Below are positions 8,786 to 18,000 of a stretch of DNA of 64,000 nucleotides, one piece after another (position 1 is the first letter of the stretch; each line of letters opens with the position of its first letter). The DNA is taken from assembly GCA_900544675.1 (NCBI GenBank), contig UQVZ01000015.1, positions 22,405 through 86,404 of the forward strand, written 5' to 3'. The position numbers and the translations under genes are program-made. The notes beneath the pieces are model-generated. The model was not told where the DNA came from. It did not search any database and was given only the letters and a program-made list of their open reading frames with translations. Source of the stretch: an uncultured Bacteroides sp. Lineage in GTDB: Bacteria > Bacteroidota > Bacteroidia > Bacteroidales > Bacteroidaceae.

Positions 8786-9609
8786 CGTATTTTTATCGGT
8801 AGACTAATGAATATTACGAAGAAATTGCCTTCCGCATAAGAATTTTTGGGAAATGTGCGGCCTCCTCCCTCTTTTTGCCGCCCATTCTCCGCGTCTGCCT
8901 CGCATCTCTTTATCCTTCCTGCCACAACATTTCACAGAACTAAGAACCTGTACCGCTTTCCTCACCCGACAAAGATAAAAATTTCCTTCCGCATAGCAAT
9001 GGATTTCAGACCGGCGAATGTAAAAATCCGTTAACAACCGTAGGGAAATTGCATCAACTAGTCTTTAATCAATTAAATCACAAACACTTACAAAGCACCC
9101 ATTTTACCCTGAATGGGCAGTAGAAATTTAGCAAGGAGTGCCAATCATTCTTCACATCCGTGTCTCCGTATCCGTTCTTGCCATAACAATAACAGTATAA
9201 CAGTATAACAGTATAACAGTTATCTTTTTTCATTTTCGCTTTCTGCCCAAAAAAAGAGTAGTATTTATACTATATATATATTATATATTATATAATATAT
9301 ATATAGAATTATATATTACACTCTTTCCATGAGAACGCAATTTCATTTTTCATAACTGTTATACTGTTATTGTTATGGTTATTTATTGCATATAAATGCA
9401 TAAGCTATTCCTTCTATTTCCGTTGGTAAGAAGATATAGCTGCGCGCGCGCACGCAAACAGATGCATTTTCCGCGCGGCAGGGGAGGAAAACATTTGGAT
9501 ATTTCAAAAATTTTGCTTACCTTAGTGGAGTAATTGAAACCCTCTCCTCCTCCCTTGCCGCATGCGGATGCTCCTCCCTGTATCCGGAGAAATACGGCAG
9601 GCGTTTTCC
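8786..9609. other. Long intergenic region with palindromic repeat
   Basis: About 820 bases lie between dapL and the LysM gene with no credible gene. The stretch holds two near copies of TTCCTTCCGCATA (about 8828 and 8983), the large inverted repeat listed separately (9181-9378) with an alternating AT core, and a GC-alternating patch near 9441-9478 (GCGCGCGCGCACGC and CCGCGCGG). Small frames here have no ribosome site and no family character. Confidence 0.6.
9181..9378. repeat. Large inverted repeat with tandem 8-mers and AT-alternating core
   Basis: The right arm 9352-9378 (27 bases, ending TTGTTATGG) is an exact reverse complement of the left arm 9181-9223 except that the left arm contains two extra copies of an 8-mer, CAGTATAA. 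The 128-base loop contains AAAGAGT/ACTCTTT and a long ATAT tract at 9270-9316. It could extrude as a cruciform or form a long RNA hairpin downstream of dapL. Confidence 0.85.
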
Positions 9610-10836
9610 TTACAGTTTGCCGATGCGCGCAATGGCTTCTTCGCAATCCTCCCGCTTGCCGAAAGCCGTAAGGCGCAAATAGCCTTCGCCGCTGGGACCG
9701 AAGCCTACACCCGGTGTGCTGACGATATCGGCGCGGTAAAGCAGCTCGTCGAAGAACTTCCAGGAAGTCATTCCTTCGGGAGCCTTCACCCACAGGTAAG
9801 GCGCGTTGACGCCTCCATACACCTGATAACCGGCACGTGCCAGCCCCTCGCGCATGATGCGGGCGTTTTCCATATAGTAGGCGATGGTCTCCTTCACCTG
9901 GCGCTGGCCTTCGGGAGAATAGACCGCCTCGGCGCCGCGCTGGGTAATGTAACTGGTGCCGTTGAACTTGGTGCACTGGCGGCGGTTCCACAAGGGATTG
10001 AGCGGGACGCGCTTGTCGTCCAACGTCCCTGCGGTCACCTCCTTGGGCACTACGGTATAGCCGCAACGCACGCCCGTGAAGCCCGCGGTCTTCGAGAAAC
10101 TGCGGATTTCGATAGCCACTTTCTTCGCGCCGCGTATCTCGTAGATGGAATGGGGCACGTCCTCATCGTGGATATAAGCCTCGTAGGCGGCATCGAAAAT
10201 GATGAGTGTATCGTTTGCCAGCGCATAGTCGACCCATTGCTTCAACTGGTCGCGGGTGAGCGTGGTGCCCGTAGGGTTGTTGGGATAGCACAGGTAAAGC
10301 AGGTCGATGCGGTGGTCGGGGATGGCGGGGATGAAGCTGTTTTCGGCGGTGCAAGGCAGGTAGGTGATGTTGCTCCAGCGTCCGTCTTCGCCCAGCGTGC
10401 CAGCCCGTCCGCACATCACGTTGCTATCGATGTAGGCAGGATAAACGGGGTCGGTAATGCCCATGCTGTTGTCCCACCGCAAGAGTTCGCCGATGTTGCC
10501 CGTATCGCTCTTCGCCCCGTCGCTGATGAATACTTCCGAGGGGCTGAGCTGGATGCCGCGCGAGGCGAAGTCGTGCTTGATGATGGTTTCTATCAGGAAA
10601 TCGTATCCCTGTTCGGGTCCGTATCCGTGGAAGGTTTCCGCCGATGCCATTTCGTCTACGGCACGGTGCATCGCTTCGATGGAAGCCTGTGGAAGGGGAC
10701 GGGTCACGTCGCCGATGCCCAAACGGATAATCCGTTCGTTCGGATGAGTCACCTGATAAGCTTTTACTTTTTTCGCTATATCCGAGAAGAGATAACTTCC
10801 CTTTAATTTCAAGAAATGTTCGTTGAGTAAGGCCAT
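9610..10836 (-). CDS. dapL: LL-diaminopimelate aminotransferase
   Basis: This 408-residue PLP enzyme converts tetrahydrodipicolinate and glutamate to LL-diaminopimelate in one step of lysine and peptidoglycan synthesis, bypassing the succinylase or acetylase routes. Diagnostic features are the N-terminal LKGSYLFSDIAKKVKAY, the segment LGIGDVTRPLP, the YPNNPTGT loop, and the PLP Lys in SFSKTAGFTGVRCGY. Length and motifs match the Bacteroidetes/plant DapL group. It lies 143 bases downstream of dapF on the same strand; that gap carries GAAGAAT tandem repeats. It is likely the last gene of the glt-asn-dap cluster. Confidence 0.96.
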   Translation of the reverse strand: MALLNEHFLKLKGSYLFSDIAKKVKAYQVTHPNERIIRLGIGDVTRPLPQASIEAMHRAVDEMASAETFHGYGPEQGYDFLIETIIKHDFASRGIQLSPSEVFISDGAKSDTGNIGELLRWDNSMGITDPVYPAYIDSNVMCGRAGTLGEDGRWSNITYLPCTAENSFIPAIPDHRIDLLYLCYPNNPTGTTLTRDQLKQWVDYALANDTLIIFDAAYEAYIHDEDVPHSIYEIRGAKKVAIEIRSFSKTAGFTGVRCGYTVVPKEVTAGTLDDKRVPLNPLWNRRQCTKFNGTSYITQRGAEAVYSPEGQRQVKETIAYYMENARIMREGLARAGYQVYGGVNAPYLWVKAPEGMTSWKFFDELLYRADIVSTPGVGFGPSGEGYLRLTAFGKREDCEEAIARIGKL

Positions 10837-10839
10837 AAA

Positions 10840-10985
10840 AATGAAGAATTAAAAATTAAGAATGAAGAACCTTTTAAATTAAGAATGAAGAATGAAGAAT
10901 GAAGAACCTTTGAAATGAAGAACTAAGAATGAAGAATGAAGAATAGCACACATCCTTATTCTTCATTCTTAATTCTTCATTATTC
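10840..10985. repeat. GAATGAA tandem repeats with an inverted copy
   Basis: Between dapF and dapL, seven or more copies of AAGAATG occur on one side of a short spacer (TAGCACACATCC, about 10945-10957) and the complementary ATTCTTCATTC repeats on the other, running into the last codons of dapF. A foldable, repeat-built hairpin within an operon. Confidence 0.75.
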
Positions 10986-11786
10986 ATTCTCCTCGATTGT
11001 TCCGTCGAATACTTTTACCGCGGGACCTGTCATGAAAAGGTGGTCGCCTTCGCCCATCCAACGGATGTGAAGGGTGCCTCCGTCCATCACGACGTCCGAC
11101 TCATTGGGGCAACGGGCGGTGTAAGCGGCGGCTACGGCGGTAGCACATGCCCCCGTGCCGCAAGCCATCGTAATGCCCGAACCGCGTTCCCATACGCGCA
11201 TGCGGATTTTTCCCGGAGCCAGCACTTGGGCAAACTCCACGTTCACACGGTCGGGGAAAAGCGGATGATGCTCCAGCAACAGTCCTACAACAGGCAAATC
11301 CACCTTTTCCATATCATCGACAAAAATCACCAGGTGCGGATTGCCCATCGATACGGCGATGCCTTCGCGATAGGGAGCGCTTTCGCCCAGACTGACCGGA
11401 TGAATCTCCGAAGGGATGCCCATATCGACCGTCACGGCACCGACTTTTCCGTCTTCCACTTGCAGGCGAAGGGTCTTGACGCCCGAAAGGGTATCGAGGG
11501 TGATTTCGGTCTTGTCGGTCAGACCATATTCGTACACATACTTCCCGATGCAACGGCTGGCGTTTCCGCACATCTTCGCTTCCGAACCGTCGGCATTGAA
11601 GATGCGCATGCTGAAGTCCGCCTTGTCGGACGAGCCAATCAGCACCAGTCCATCGCTTCCGATGCCTGTATGCGGACGGCTCCACGCAATGGCGCACGCT
11701 TCGGGATGCTGTATGGGGTATATCAGGGTGTTGACGTAAATGTAGTCGTTCCCTGCCCCTTGCATTTTAGTAAATTCTATTTTCAT
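10980..11786 (-). CDS. dapF: Diaminopimelate epimerase
   Basis: This 268-residue cofactor-independent racemase interconverts LL- and meso-diaminopimelate, the step after DapL. The two catalytic cysteines are visible in [10 protein letters not shown] (about residue 73) and [11 protein letters not shown] (about residue 215); the N-terminal [15 protein letters not shown] is the family signature. It precedes dapL on the minus strand, so consecutive steps of lysine synthesis are encoded together. The stop codon falls inside a GAAGAAT repeat tract. Confidence 0.96.
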   Translation of the reverse strand: MKIEFTKMQGAGNDYIYVNTLIYPIQHPEACAIAWSRPHTGIGSDGLVLIGSSDKADFSMRIFNADGSEAKMCGNASRCIGKYVYEYGLTDKTEITLDTLSGVKTLRLQVEDGKVGAVTVDMGIPSEIHPVSLGESAPYREGIAVSMGNPHLVIFVDDMEKVDLPVVGLLLEHHPLFPDRVNVEFAQVLAPGKIRMRVWERGSGITMACGTGACATAVAAAYTARCPNESDVVMDGGTLHIRWMGEGDHLFMTGPAVKVFDGTIEENE

Positions 11787-11843
11787 TTTCCAACTATCAA
11801 GACGGTGTTTTTTGGGAAAACCACCGTTATTAACTATTAATTA

Positions 11844-13517
11844 TTAACTGTTTGCATATGCTTCTTCGTGCACCCCCGCTACGGCACGTCCGCTGGGCTC
11901 GTTCATATTCTTGAACGACTCGTCCCAGGCAAGCGCTTCGGCGGTAGAACAAGCCACGCTGGGCACACTGGGCACGCTGCGGGCAGCACTCTCGCTGGGG
12001 AAATATTCCTCGAAAATGCTCCGGTAATAATATTCCTCCTTGTTCATCGGGGTGTTGATGGGGAAACGTTCGGCGGCATGCGCCATCTGCTCGTCGCTCA
12101 CCGCCTGTGCGGTAAGGGCTTTCAGCGTATCAATCCAGCTATATCCCACCCCGTCGCTGAACTGTTCTTTCTGACGCCAAGCCACGCTCTCGGGAAGCAT
12201 ATCCTGAAACGCCTCGCGCACGATTTTCTTCTCGATGGTCTTTCCAGGACACATCTTGGCGGCAGGATTGAGCCGCATAGCCACATCGAGGAACTCCTTG
12301 TCGAGGAAAGGCACACGCCCCTCTACGCCCCATGCTGCCAACGACTTATTGGCACGCAGGCAATCGTACAGGTAAAGCTTCGAGAGCTTGCGCAGGGTTT
12401 CTTCGTGGAACGCCTTCGCATCAGGCGCCTTGTGGAAATAAAGGTATCCGCCGAATACCTCGTCGGCTCCTTCACCGCTCAGCACCATCTTGATGCCCAT
12501 ACTCTTGATGACACGCGCCAAGAGATACATCGGGGTAGAGGCGCGCACGGTGGTCACATCGTAAGTCTCGATGAAGTAAATCACGTCGCGCACGGCATCT
12601 AGCCCCTCCTGGATGGTATAGTTGATTTCGTGGTGTACCGTCCCGATAAAGTCTGCCACCTCGCGCGCTTTTGCCAGGTCGGGCGCACCTTTCAGCCCGA
12701 TGGCGAACGAGTGCAGCTGGGGCCACCATGCCTCCTGGCTTCCTCCCGTCTCCACCCGGCGGGAAGCGTATTTCTTCGCCACGGCAGAGATGACCGAGCT
12801 GTCCAGCCCGCCCGAAAGCAGCACGCCGTAGGGCACATCGCTCATCAGCTGGCGGCGTACGGCGGCTTCGAGCGCCTCACGCAATTCGGACACCGAAGCC
12901 GGATTGTCTTTCACGGCCTCATACGACATCCAGTCGCGGGTGTACCAACGCGTCATCTTGCCTTCTTTGCTATAATAATAGTGTCCGGGCAAGAAAGGCT
13001 CGTAGCGTTCGCAAAATCCTTCGAGCGCCTTCAGCTCGCTGGCGCAATACACTTTCCCGTCGGCATCATACCCGATGTAGAGGGGAATGACGCCTATCGG
13101 GTCGCGGGCAATGAGAAACTCGTCTTTCTCCTCGTCGTAGAGGGCAAAGGCGAAGATGCCATTCAGTTCTTCCAGGAAACGGATGCCTTTATCACGATAA
13201 AGGGCAAGAATCACCTCGCAATCGCTTCCCGTCTGAAACTGGTATTTCCCGGCATAGCGTTTCCGGATGTCCTGATGGTTATAGATTTCACCGTTTACGG
13301 CAAGCACCTGCTTGCGGTCGGGCGCGAACAAGGGTTGTTTGCCGCTTTGGGGGTCGACGATAGACAAACGCTCGTGGGCAAGGATGGCCGTCGGACCGCA
13401 ATAGATTCCGCTCCAGTCGGGTCCGCGATGGCGGATTTTCTTAGCCATAGCAAGCGCTTTGTCCCGGAGCGAGGGGGTCTGCTCTTTTATATTGAATATG
13501 CTGACAATTCCACACAT
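11844..13517 (-). CDS. asnB: Asparagine synthetase B, glutamine-hydrolysing
   Basis: This 557-residue enzyme makes asparagine from aspartate, ATP and glutamine. The N-terminal nucleophile Cys2 (MCGIVSIFNI) begins a class II glutaminase domain with NGEIYNHQDIR; the synthetase domain carries the pyrophosphate loop LLSGGLDSSVISA near residue 235. It is 34 bases downstream of gltD on the same strand and thus probably in the same glutamate-nitrogen operon. The C-terminus (about the last 45 residues) has a low-complexity SVPSVPSV stretch beyond the usual end. Between asnB and dapF lies a small hairpin ACGGTG/CACCGT without a good T run. Confidence 0.96.
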   Translation of the reverse strand: MCGIVSIFNIKEQTPSLRDKALAMAKKIRHRGPDWSGIYCGPTAILAHERLSIVDPQSGKQPLFAPDRKQVLAVNGEIYNHQDIRKRYAGKYQFQTGSDCEVILALYRDKGIRFLEELNGIFAFALYDEEKDEFLIARDPIGVIPLYIGYDADGKVYCASELKALEGFCERYEPFLPGHYYYSKEGKMTRWYTRDWMSYEAVKDNPASVSELREALEAAVRRQLMSDVPYGVLLSGGLDSSVISAVAKKYASRRVETGGSQEAWWPQLHSFAIGLKGAPDLAKAREVADFIGTVHHEINYTIQEGLDAVRDVIYFIETYDVTTVRASTPMYLLARVIKSMGIKMVLSGEGADEVFGGYLYFHKAPDAKAFHEETLRKLSKLYLYDCLRANKSLAAWGVEGRVPFLDKEFLDVAMRLNPAAKMCPGKTIEKKIVREAFQDMLPESVAWRQKEQFSDGVGYSWIDTLKALTAQAVSDEQMAHAAERFPINTPMNKEEYYYRSIFEEYFPSESAARSVPSVPSVACSTAEALAWDESFKNMNEPSGRAVAGVHEEAYANS

Positions 13518-13551
13518 AGTTGTATTTGTATTTTAGGGTTTACCACACAGA

Positions 13552-14892
13552 TTACGATTTCAGGAAACGGTCGACGGACTCAGCCGCCTTTCTTCCTCCG
13601 GCAATGCATTTCACCACGAGACTGGCTCCTGTAGCGGCATCGCCTGCCAGGAAAGCGTTGGACGGGAGCTGGGGCGCTTCGGGCTTCAGGAATCCCATCG
13701 CGAGCAAGACCAAATCGGCTTTGATGACCTCTTTCTTGCCGGTGGGCTTCATCACGGGGCGTCCTCCGTCAGGTGCAGGTGCCCATTCCACTTCTTCCAC
13801 TTCCACTCCGCACACGTGTCCGTTCTTGCCCAGGAACTGGGTAGACGACAAGCTCCAGCGGCGGATGCATCCTTCTTCGTGGCTGCTGCTGGTCTTCAAC
13901 ACGATGGGCCATTGGGGCCAGGGCGTAGCGGGATTATGGCCTACAGGCGGCTTGGGCATAATCTCTATCTGTGTCACGCTGGCAGCTCCCTGCCGATTGC
14001 TGGTACCGATGCAGTCGCTTCCGGTATCGCCTCCACCGATGACCAACACGTGTTTGCCTTTGGCGCTGATACGCTCTTCCTTGCCGAAGGTCTGTCCGGC
14101 AAGCACCCGGTTCTGCTGTGCCAGCATCTCCATCGCGAAATGAATGCCTTTCAGTTCACGTCCGGGGATGGCGAGGTCGCGTGCCTGGGGCGTTCCGGTG
14201 CATACGCAATAGGCATCGAAGCCTTCGGGCAATTTCTGCACATCAATTTCGGTATTAGGCTTGAACACCACGCCTTCTTCTTCCATCAGCTTCACACGGC
14301 GGTCGATGATGTTCTTTCCCAGCTTGAAGTTAGGGATGCCGAAACGGAGCAAGCCGCCGATGTATTCCAGTTTCTCGAATACGGTCACTTCGTATCCCAT
14401 CTTGTTCAGGCGGTTGGCGGCGGCAAGCCCCGTAGGTCCCGACCCGATAACCGCCACCCGTTTCCCGTTGCGCACGGGCTGTACGGGCTTGATGTATCCT
14501 TCGCGAAATGCCGCTTCGATGACCGCAGCCTCATCCTCGCGGATGGTGACGGGAGCGTCTATCGTCAGCTTCAGCACACAACTCTTCTCGCACAAGGCGG
14601 GACAGATGCGTCCGGTGAACTCCGGAAAGTCATTGGTCTGGCTCAATATCTGATAAGCCTCTTTCCAGCGGCCTTTATACATGGCGTCCTGAAATTCGGG
14701 AGGACGGTTGCCCAAGGGGCATGCCCAGTGGCAGAAGGGCACGCCGCAGTCCATGCAACGCGAGGCTTGCAATTTGCGGTCGCTGGTGTTCAAGGTCTGT
14801 TCTACCTCGCTGAAATCGGTGATACGGTCGTGTATCGGGCGGTACCCGGCTTCTTGCCGGGGTATAGTCAAGAATGCTTTAGGATTTCCCAT
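13552..14892 (-). CDS. gltD: Glutamate synthase, small (NADPH) subunit
   Basis: This 446-residue subunit passes electrons from NAD(P)H through FAD and Fe-S clusters to GltB. The N-terminal cysteines CMDCGVPFCHWACP and CPALCEKSCVL ligate 4Fe-4S clusters; the FAD Rossmann motif is VIGSGPTGLAAANRL and the nucleotide one VIGGGDTGSDC. A final GDAATGASLVVKCI completes the FAD site. It lies downstream of gltB across a 156-base repeat-filled gap, and asnB follows after 34 bases, linking ammonia assimilation to amide transfer. Confidence 0.96.
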   Translation of the reverse strand: MGNPKAFLTIPRQEAGYRPIHDRITDFSEVEQTLNTSDRKLQASRCMDCGVPFCHWACPLGNRPPEFQDAMYKGRWKEAYQILSQTNDFPEFTGRICPALCEKSCVLKLTIDAPVTIREDEAAVIEAAFREGYIKPVQPVRNGKRVAVIGSGPTGLAAANRLNKMGYEVTVFEKLEYIGGLLRFGIPNFKLGKNIIDRRVKLMEEEGVVFKPNTEIDVQKLPEGFDAYCVCTGTPQARDLAIPGRELKGIHFAMEMLAQQNRVLAGQTFGKEERISAKGKHVLVIGGGDTGSDCIGTSNRQGAASVTQIEIMPKPPVGHNPATPWPQWPIVLKTSSSHEEGCIRRWSLSSTQFLGKNGHVCGVEVEEVEWAPAPDGGRPVMKPTGKKEVIKADLVLLAMGFLKPEAPQLPSNAFLAGDAATGASLVVKCIAGGRKAAESVDRFLKS

Positions 14893-14896
14893 TTTT

Positions 14897-15048
14897 GTTT
14901 AAGTTTTTAAGTTTTTGAGTTCTTTAGTTTTTAAGTTTGTGAGTTTGTAAGTTCGTGAGTTTCTAAGCTTATCAGTTTTTGAGTGGATAATATATATATT
15001 TATACAATAACTCAAAAACTCAAGAACTTACAAACTTAAAAACTAAAA
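14897..15048. repeat. AAGTTTTTGAG tandem repeats with inverted copy between gltB and gltD
   Basis: Seven or so degenerate AAGTTTTTGAGTT-type units fill 14900-14985, then an AT core near 14987-15007, then the reverse-complementary units (AACTCAAAAACTCAAG...) at 15008-15045, ending at the gltB stop codon. The transcript could fold into a long imperfect stem that separates the two cistrons. Confidence 0.8.
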
Positions 15049-18000
15049 TCAATAGTCTCTCTGCACTTCGGCAATCTTTTGCTGGAGCTTACGCATCTGC
15101 TCTTCGGCAAGCACCTTCTTGTACTCGATAGGTGTCACCTGGATAAACTCGTCTACGTAGCGGTTCCAATTATCGAGCATCGTGCGTGCCAGTTTCGACC
15201 CCGTGTACAGGTAGTGCTGGCGCACCAGCTCGTGCAATTCCTTGCGGGCGGTAGCGTCTTCGAGCAAGGACAGTTCCACCATCTCCATATTACAGAAGTA
15301 ATCGAAATCGTGGTTCTTGTCCCACACGTATGCCACACCGCCGCTCATACCTGCCGCAAAGTTGCGTCCGGTCTCGCCCAATACGACGACCCGTCCGCCC
15401 GTCATATACTCGCAACAATGGTCGCCTACTCCTTCTACCACGGCTATGGCTCCCGAGTTGCGCACGGCAAAACGCTCGCCGGCACGCCCGTTGATATATA
15501 CCTCGCCGCTGGTAGCTCCGTAAAGCAATGTATTGCCCACAATGGTATTCCGTTCGGCATCAAAATCGCTCCGCACAGGAGGCTGGACCGAAATGTGTCC
15601 GCCGCTCAATCCCTTACCCAGGTAATCGTTGGCCTCGCCTTCCAGCTTGAAGCTGATGCCGTGTGTCAGGAAAGCGCCGAAACTCTGCCCTGCCGAGCCT
15701 TTGAACTTCACGTTGATGGTCTGGTCGGGCAAGCCTGCCTCGCCATATTTCAACGCCACGGCACCCGAAAGCATCGCGCCTACCGAACGGTCGGTATTGG
15801 CTATGGCATATTCCAGCGACACTTCTTTCTTGTTTGCCAATGCCTCGCGGGCGGCGGAGAGCATCGCCACATCCTTCACATGCTCGATATCGTGCTTTTG
15901 CGAAGTGACATTGTGCAATGCCGAACCGTTCTTCACCTGATACAGGATATGGCTGAAGTCGAGCAAAGACGCCTTGCTTCCCGCTTCTCTCGGCTTAATC
16001 TCAATCAGGTCGGTACGTCCTATAATATCATCCAGGCGCGTAAAGCCCATATCGGCAAGGTATTCGCGTACCTCTTGCGCCAGGAAATGGAAGAAATTGA
16101 CCACATACTCGTATTTCCCCCGGAAATGGTCGCGCAACTCGGGGTTCTGGGTAGCGACACCTACCGGACACGTGTTGGCGTGACACTTGCGCATCATCAC
16201 ACATCCCAATACAATCAGTACCGCCGTGCCGAACCCGAACTCTTCGGCTCCCAGCAGGGCCATGCTGATGATGTCGCGTCCCGTCTTGAGCTGTCCGTCG
16301 GTCTGCAAACGCACCTGCCCGCGCAAGCCGTTCAACACCAGGGTCTGCTGGGTTTCACTTAACCCGATTTCGGGCGGGATACCGGCATAACGCATCGAAG
16401 AGGCAGGCGAAGCACCCGTACCGCCTTCGGCACCCGAGATGACTATCAGGTCGGCCTTGGCTTTAGCCACACCGGCGGCGATAGTACCGATACCGCTCTC
16501 CGCCACCAGCTTGACACTGATTTTCGCCTTCGGATTTACATTCTTCAGGTCGAAGATGAGTTGCGCCAGGTCTTCTATCGAGTAAATATCGTGATGGGGC
16601 GGAGGCGAAATCAGCGAGATGCCCGGTATGGAGTGACGTGTGCGGGCAATGATTTCGTTCACCTTAAAGCCCGGCAACTGGCCTCCTTCTCCCGGCTTGG
16701 CTCCCTGAGCCACCTTGATTTGTATTTCCTCGGCATTCACCAGGTATTCGGCGGTAACTCCGAAACGTCCCGAAGCCACCTGCTTGGTCTTGCTGCATAG
16801 CGAAATGCCGTCGAATGTATCGTGGAAACGCGAAGAGTCCTCGCCTCCCTCGCCGGTATTGCTCCGTGTGCCCAGCTTGTTCATCGCAAGGGTCAAGGCT
16901 TCGTGCGCCTCCTTGCTGATGGCTCCGAACGACATGGCACCGGTGACGAAGTGTTTCACGATTTCCTCTACCGGCTCTACCTGGTCAATCGGAATCGGGT
17001 TGCGCTTGAAGCTGAAGAAGTCGCGCAAGAAGATGGGATGTTCTTTCTCGTCCACCTTGCGGGTGTATTCCTTGAACTTGGCATAGCTTCCCAGGCGGGT
17101 AGCCAGCTGCAACGAACTGATGGTTTCGGGGTTCCAGGCATGTTTCTCCCCGTCTTTCCGGTAAGAGAACTGCCCGATATGAGGCAAGAGCGGTTCCACC
17201 TCGTCGGGACAAAAGCCGTTATCGTGGAACGTGATATAGTCTTTGGCAATCTCCTGAAGCCCGGCTCCGCCGATGGTGGAAACGCTGGTGCCGAAATAAG
17301 CCTTCAGCAATTCCTCGCTCAAGCCTACCGACTCGAATATCTTGGCGCCGCGATACGAACGGATGGTGCTGATACCCATCTTGCTCATCACCTTATAAAG
17401 CCCCTTGCAGATGGCTTTGATGTAATTCTTCTCGGCGGTCTCATAGTTCATCTGGATATATTTGTCCTTCACCAGGCTGTCCAGCACGGCAAACGCCATA
17501 TACGGATTGAACGCGCTCGCGCCGTAACCCAAGAGCAAAGCGGCATGCATCACCTCGCGCACCTCGCCACTCTCTACTATCAGGGCGGTCTGCACACGCT
17601 TCTGCACGCTTATCAGATGATGGTGTACGGCACTCACGGCAAGCAGCGAAGGGATAGCGGCATGTTCCTTGTCGATGCCTCTGTCCGAAAGGATGATGTA
17701 GTTCACCCCGTCATCCACCGATTGTTCGGCTTTCCGGCACAGGTCCGCCAATGCCTCGCGAAGCCCTGCCTTGCCCCGGCTCACCTCGAACAAAGTGGGG
17801 AGCTTCACCGTATTAAATCCCTTATAACGGATGTTGCAAAGGATGTCCAGCTCGGTATTGGTCAGAATGGGGTGTGGCAAGCGCACCATCTTGCAATGGC
17901 TCTCGCTGGGCAAGAGGATGTTGGTGCCTACCGCGCCGATATATTCGGTGAGCGACATCACCAGTTCCTCGCGAATCGGGTCGATGGCAGGGTTGGTGAC

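Noticed and set aside
9383..10066. A 227-codon minus-strand frame overlapping the end of dapL
   Set aside because: It is in another frame of dapL, Arg/Pro-rich and without a ribosome site.
11787..11843. Hairpin ACGGTG/CACCGT between asnB and dapF as a terminator
   Set aside because: The stem is short and lacks a T run on the minus strand; at best a weak structure inside an operon.
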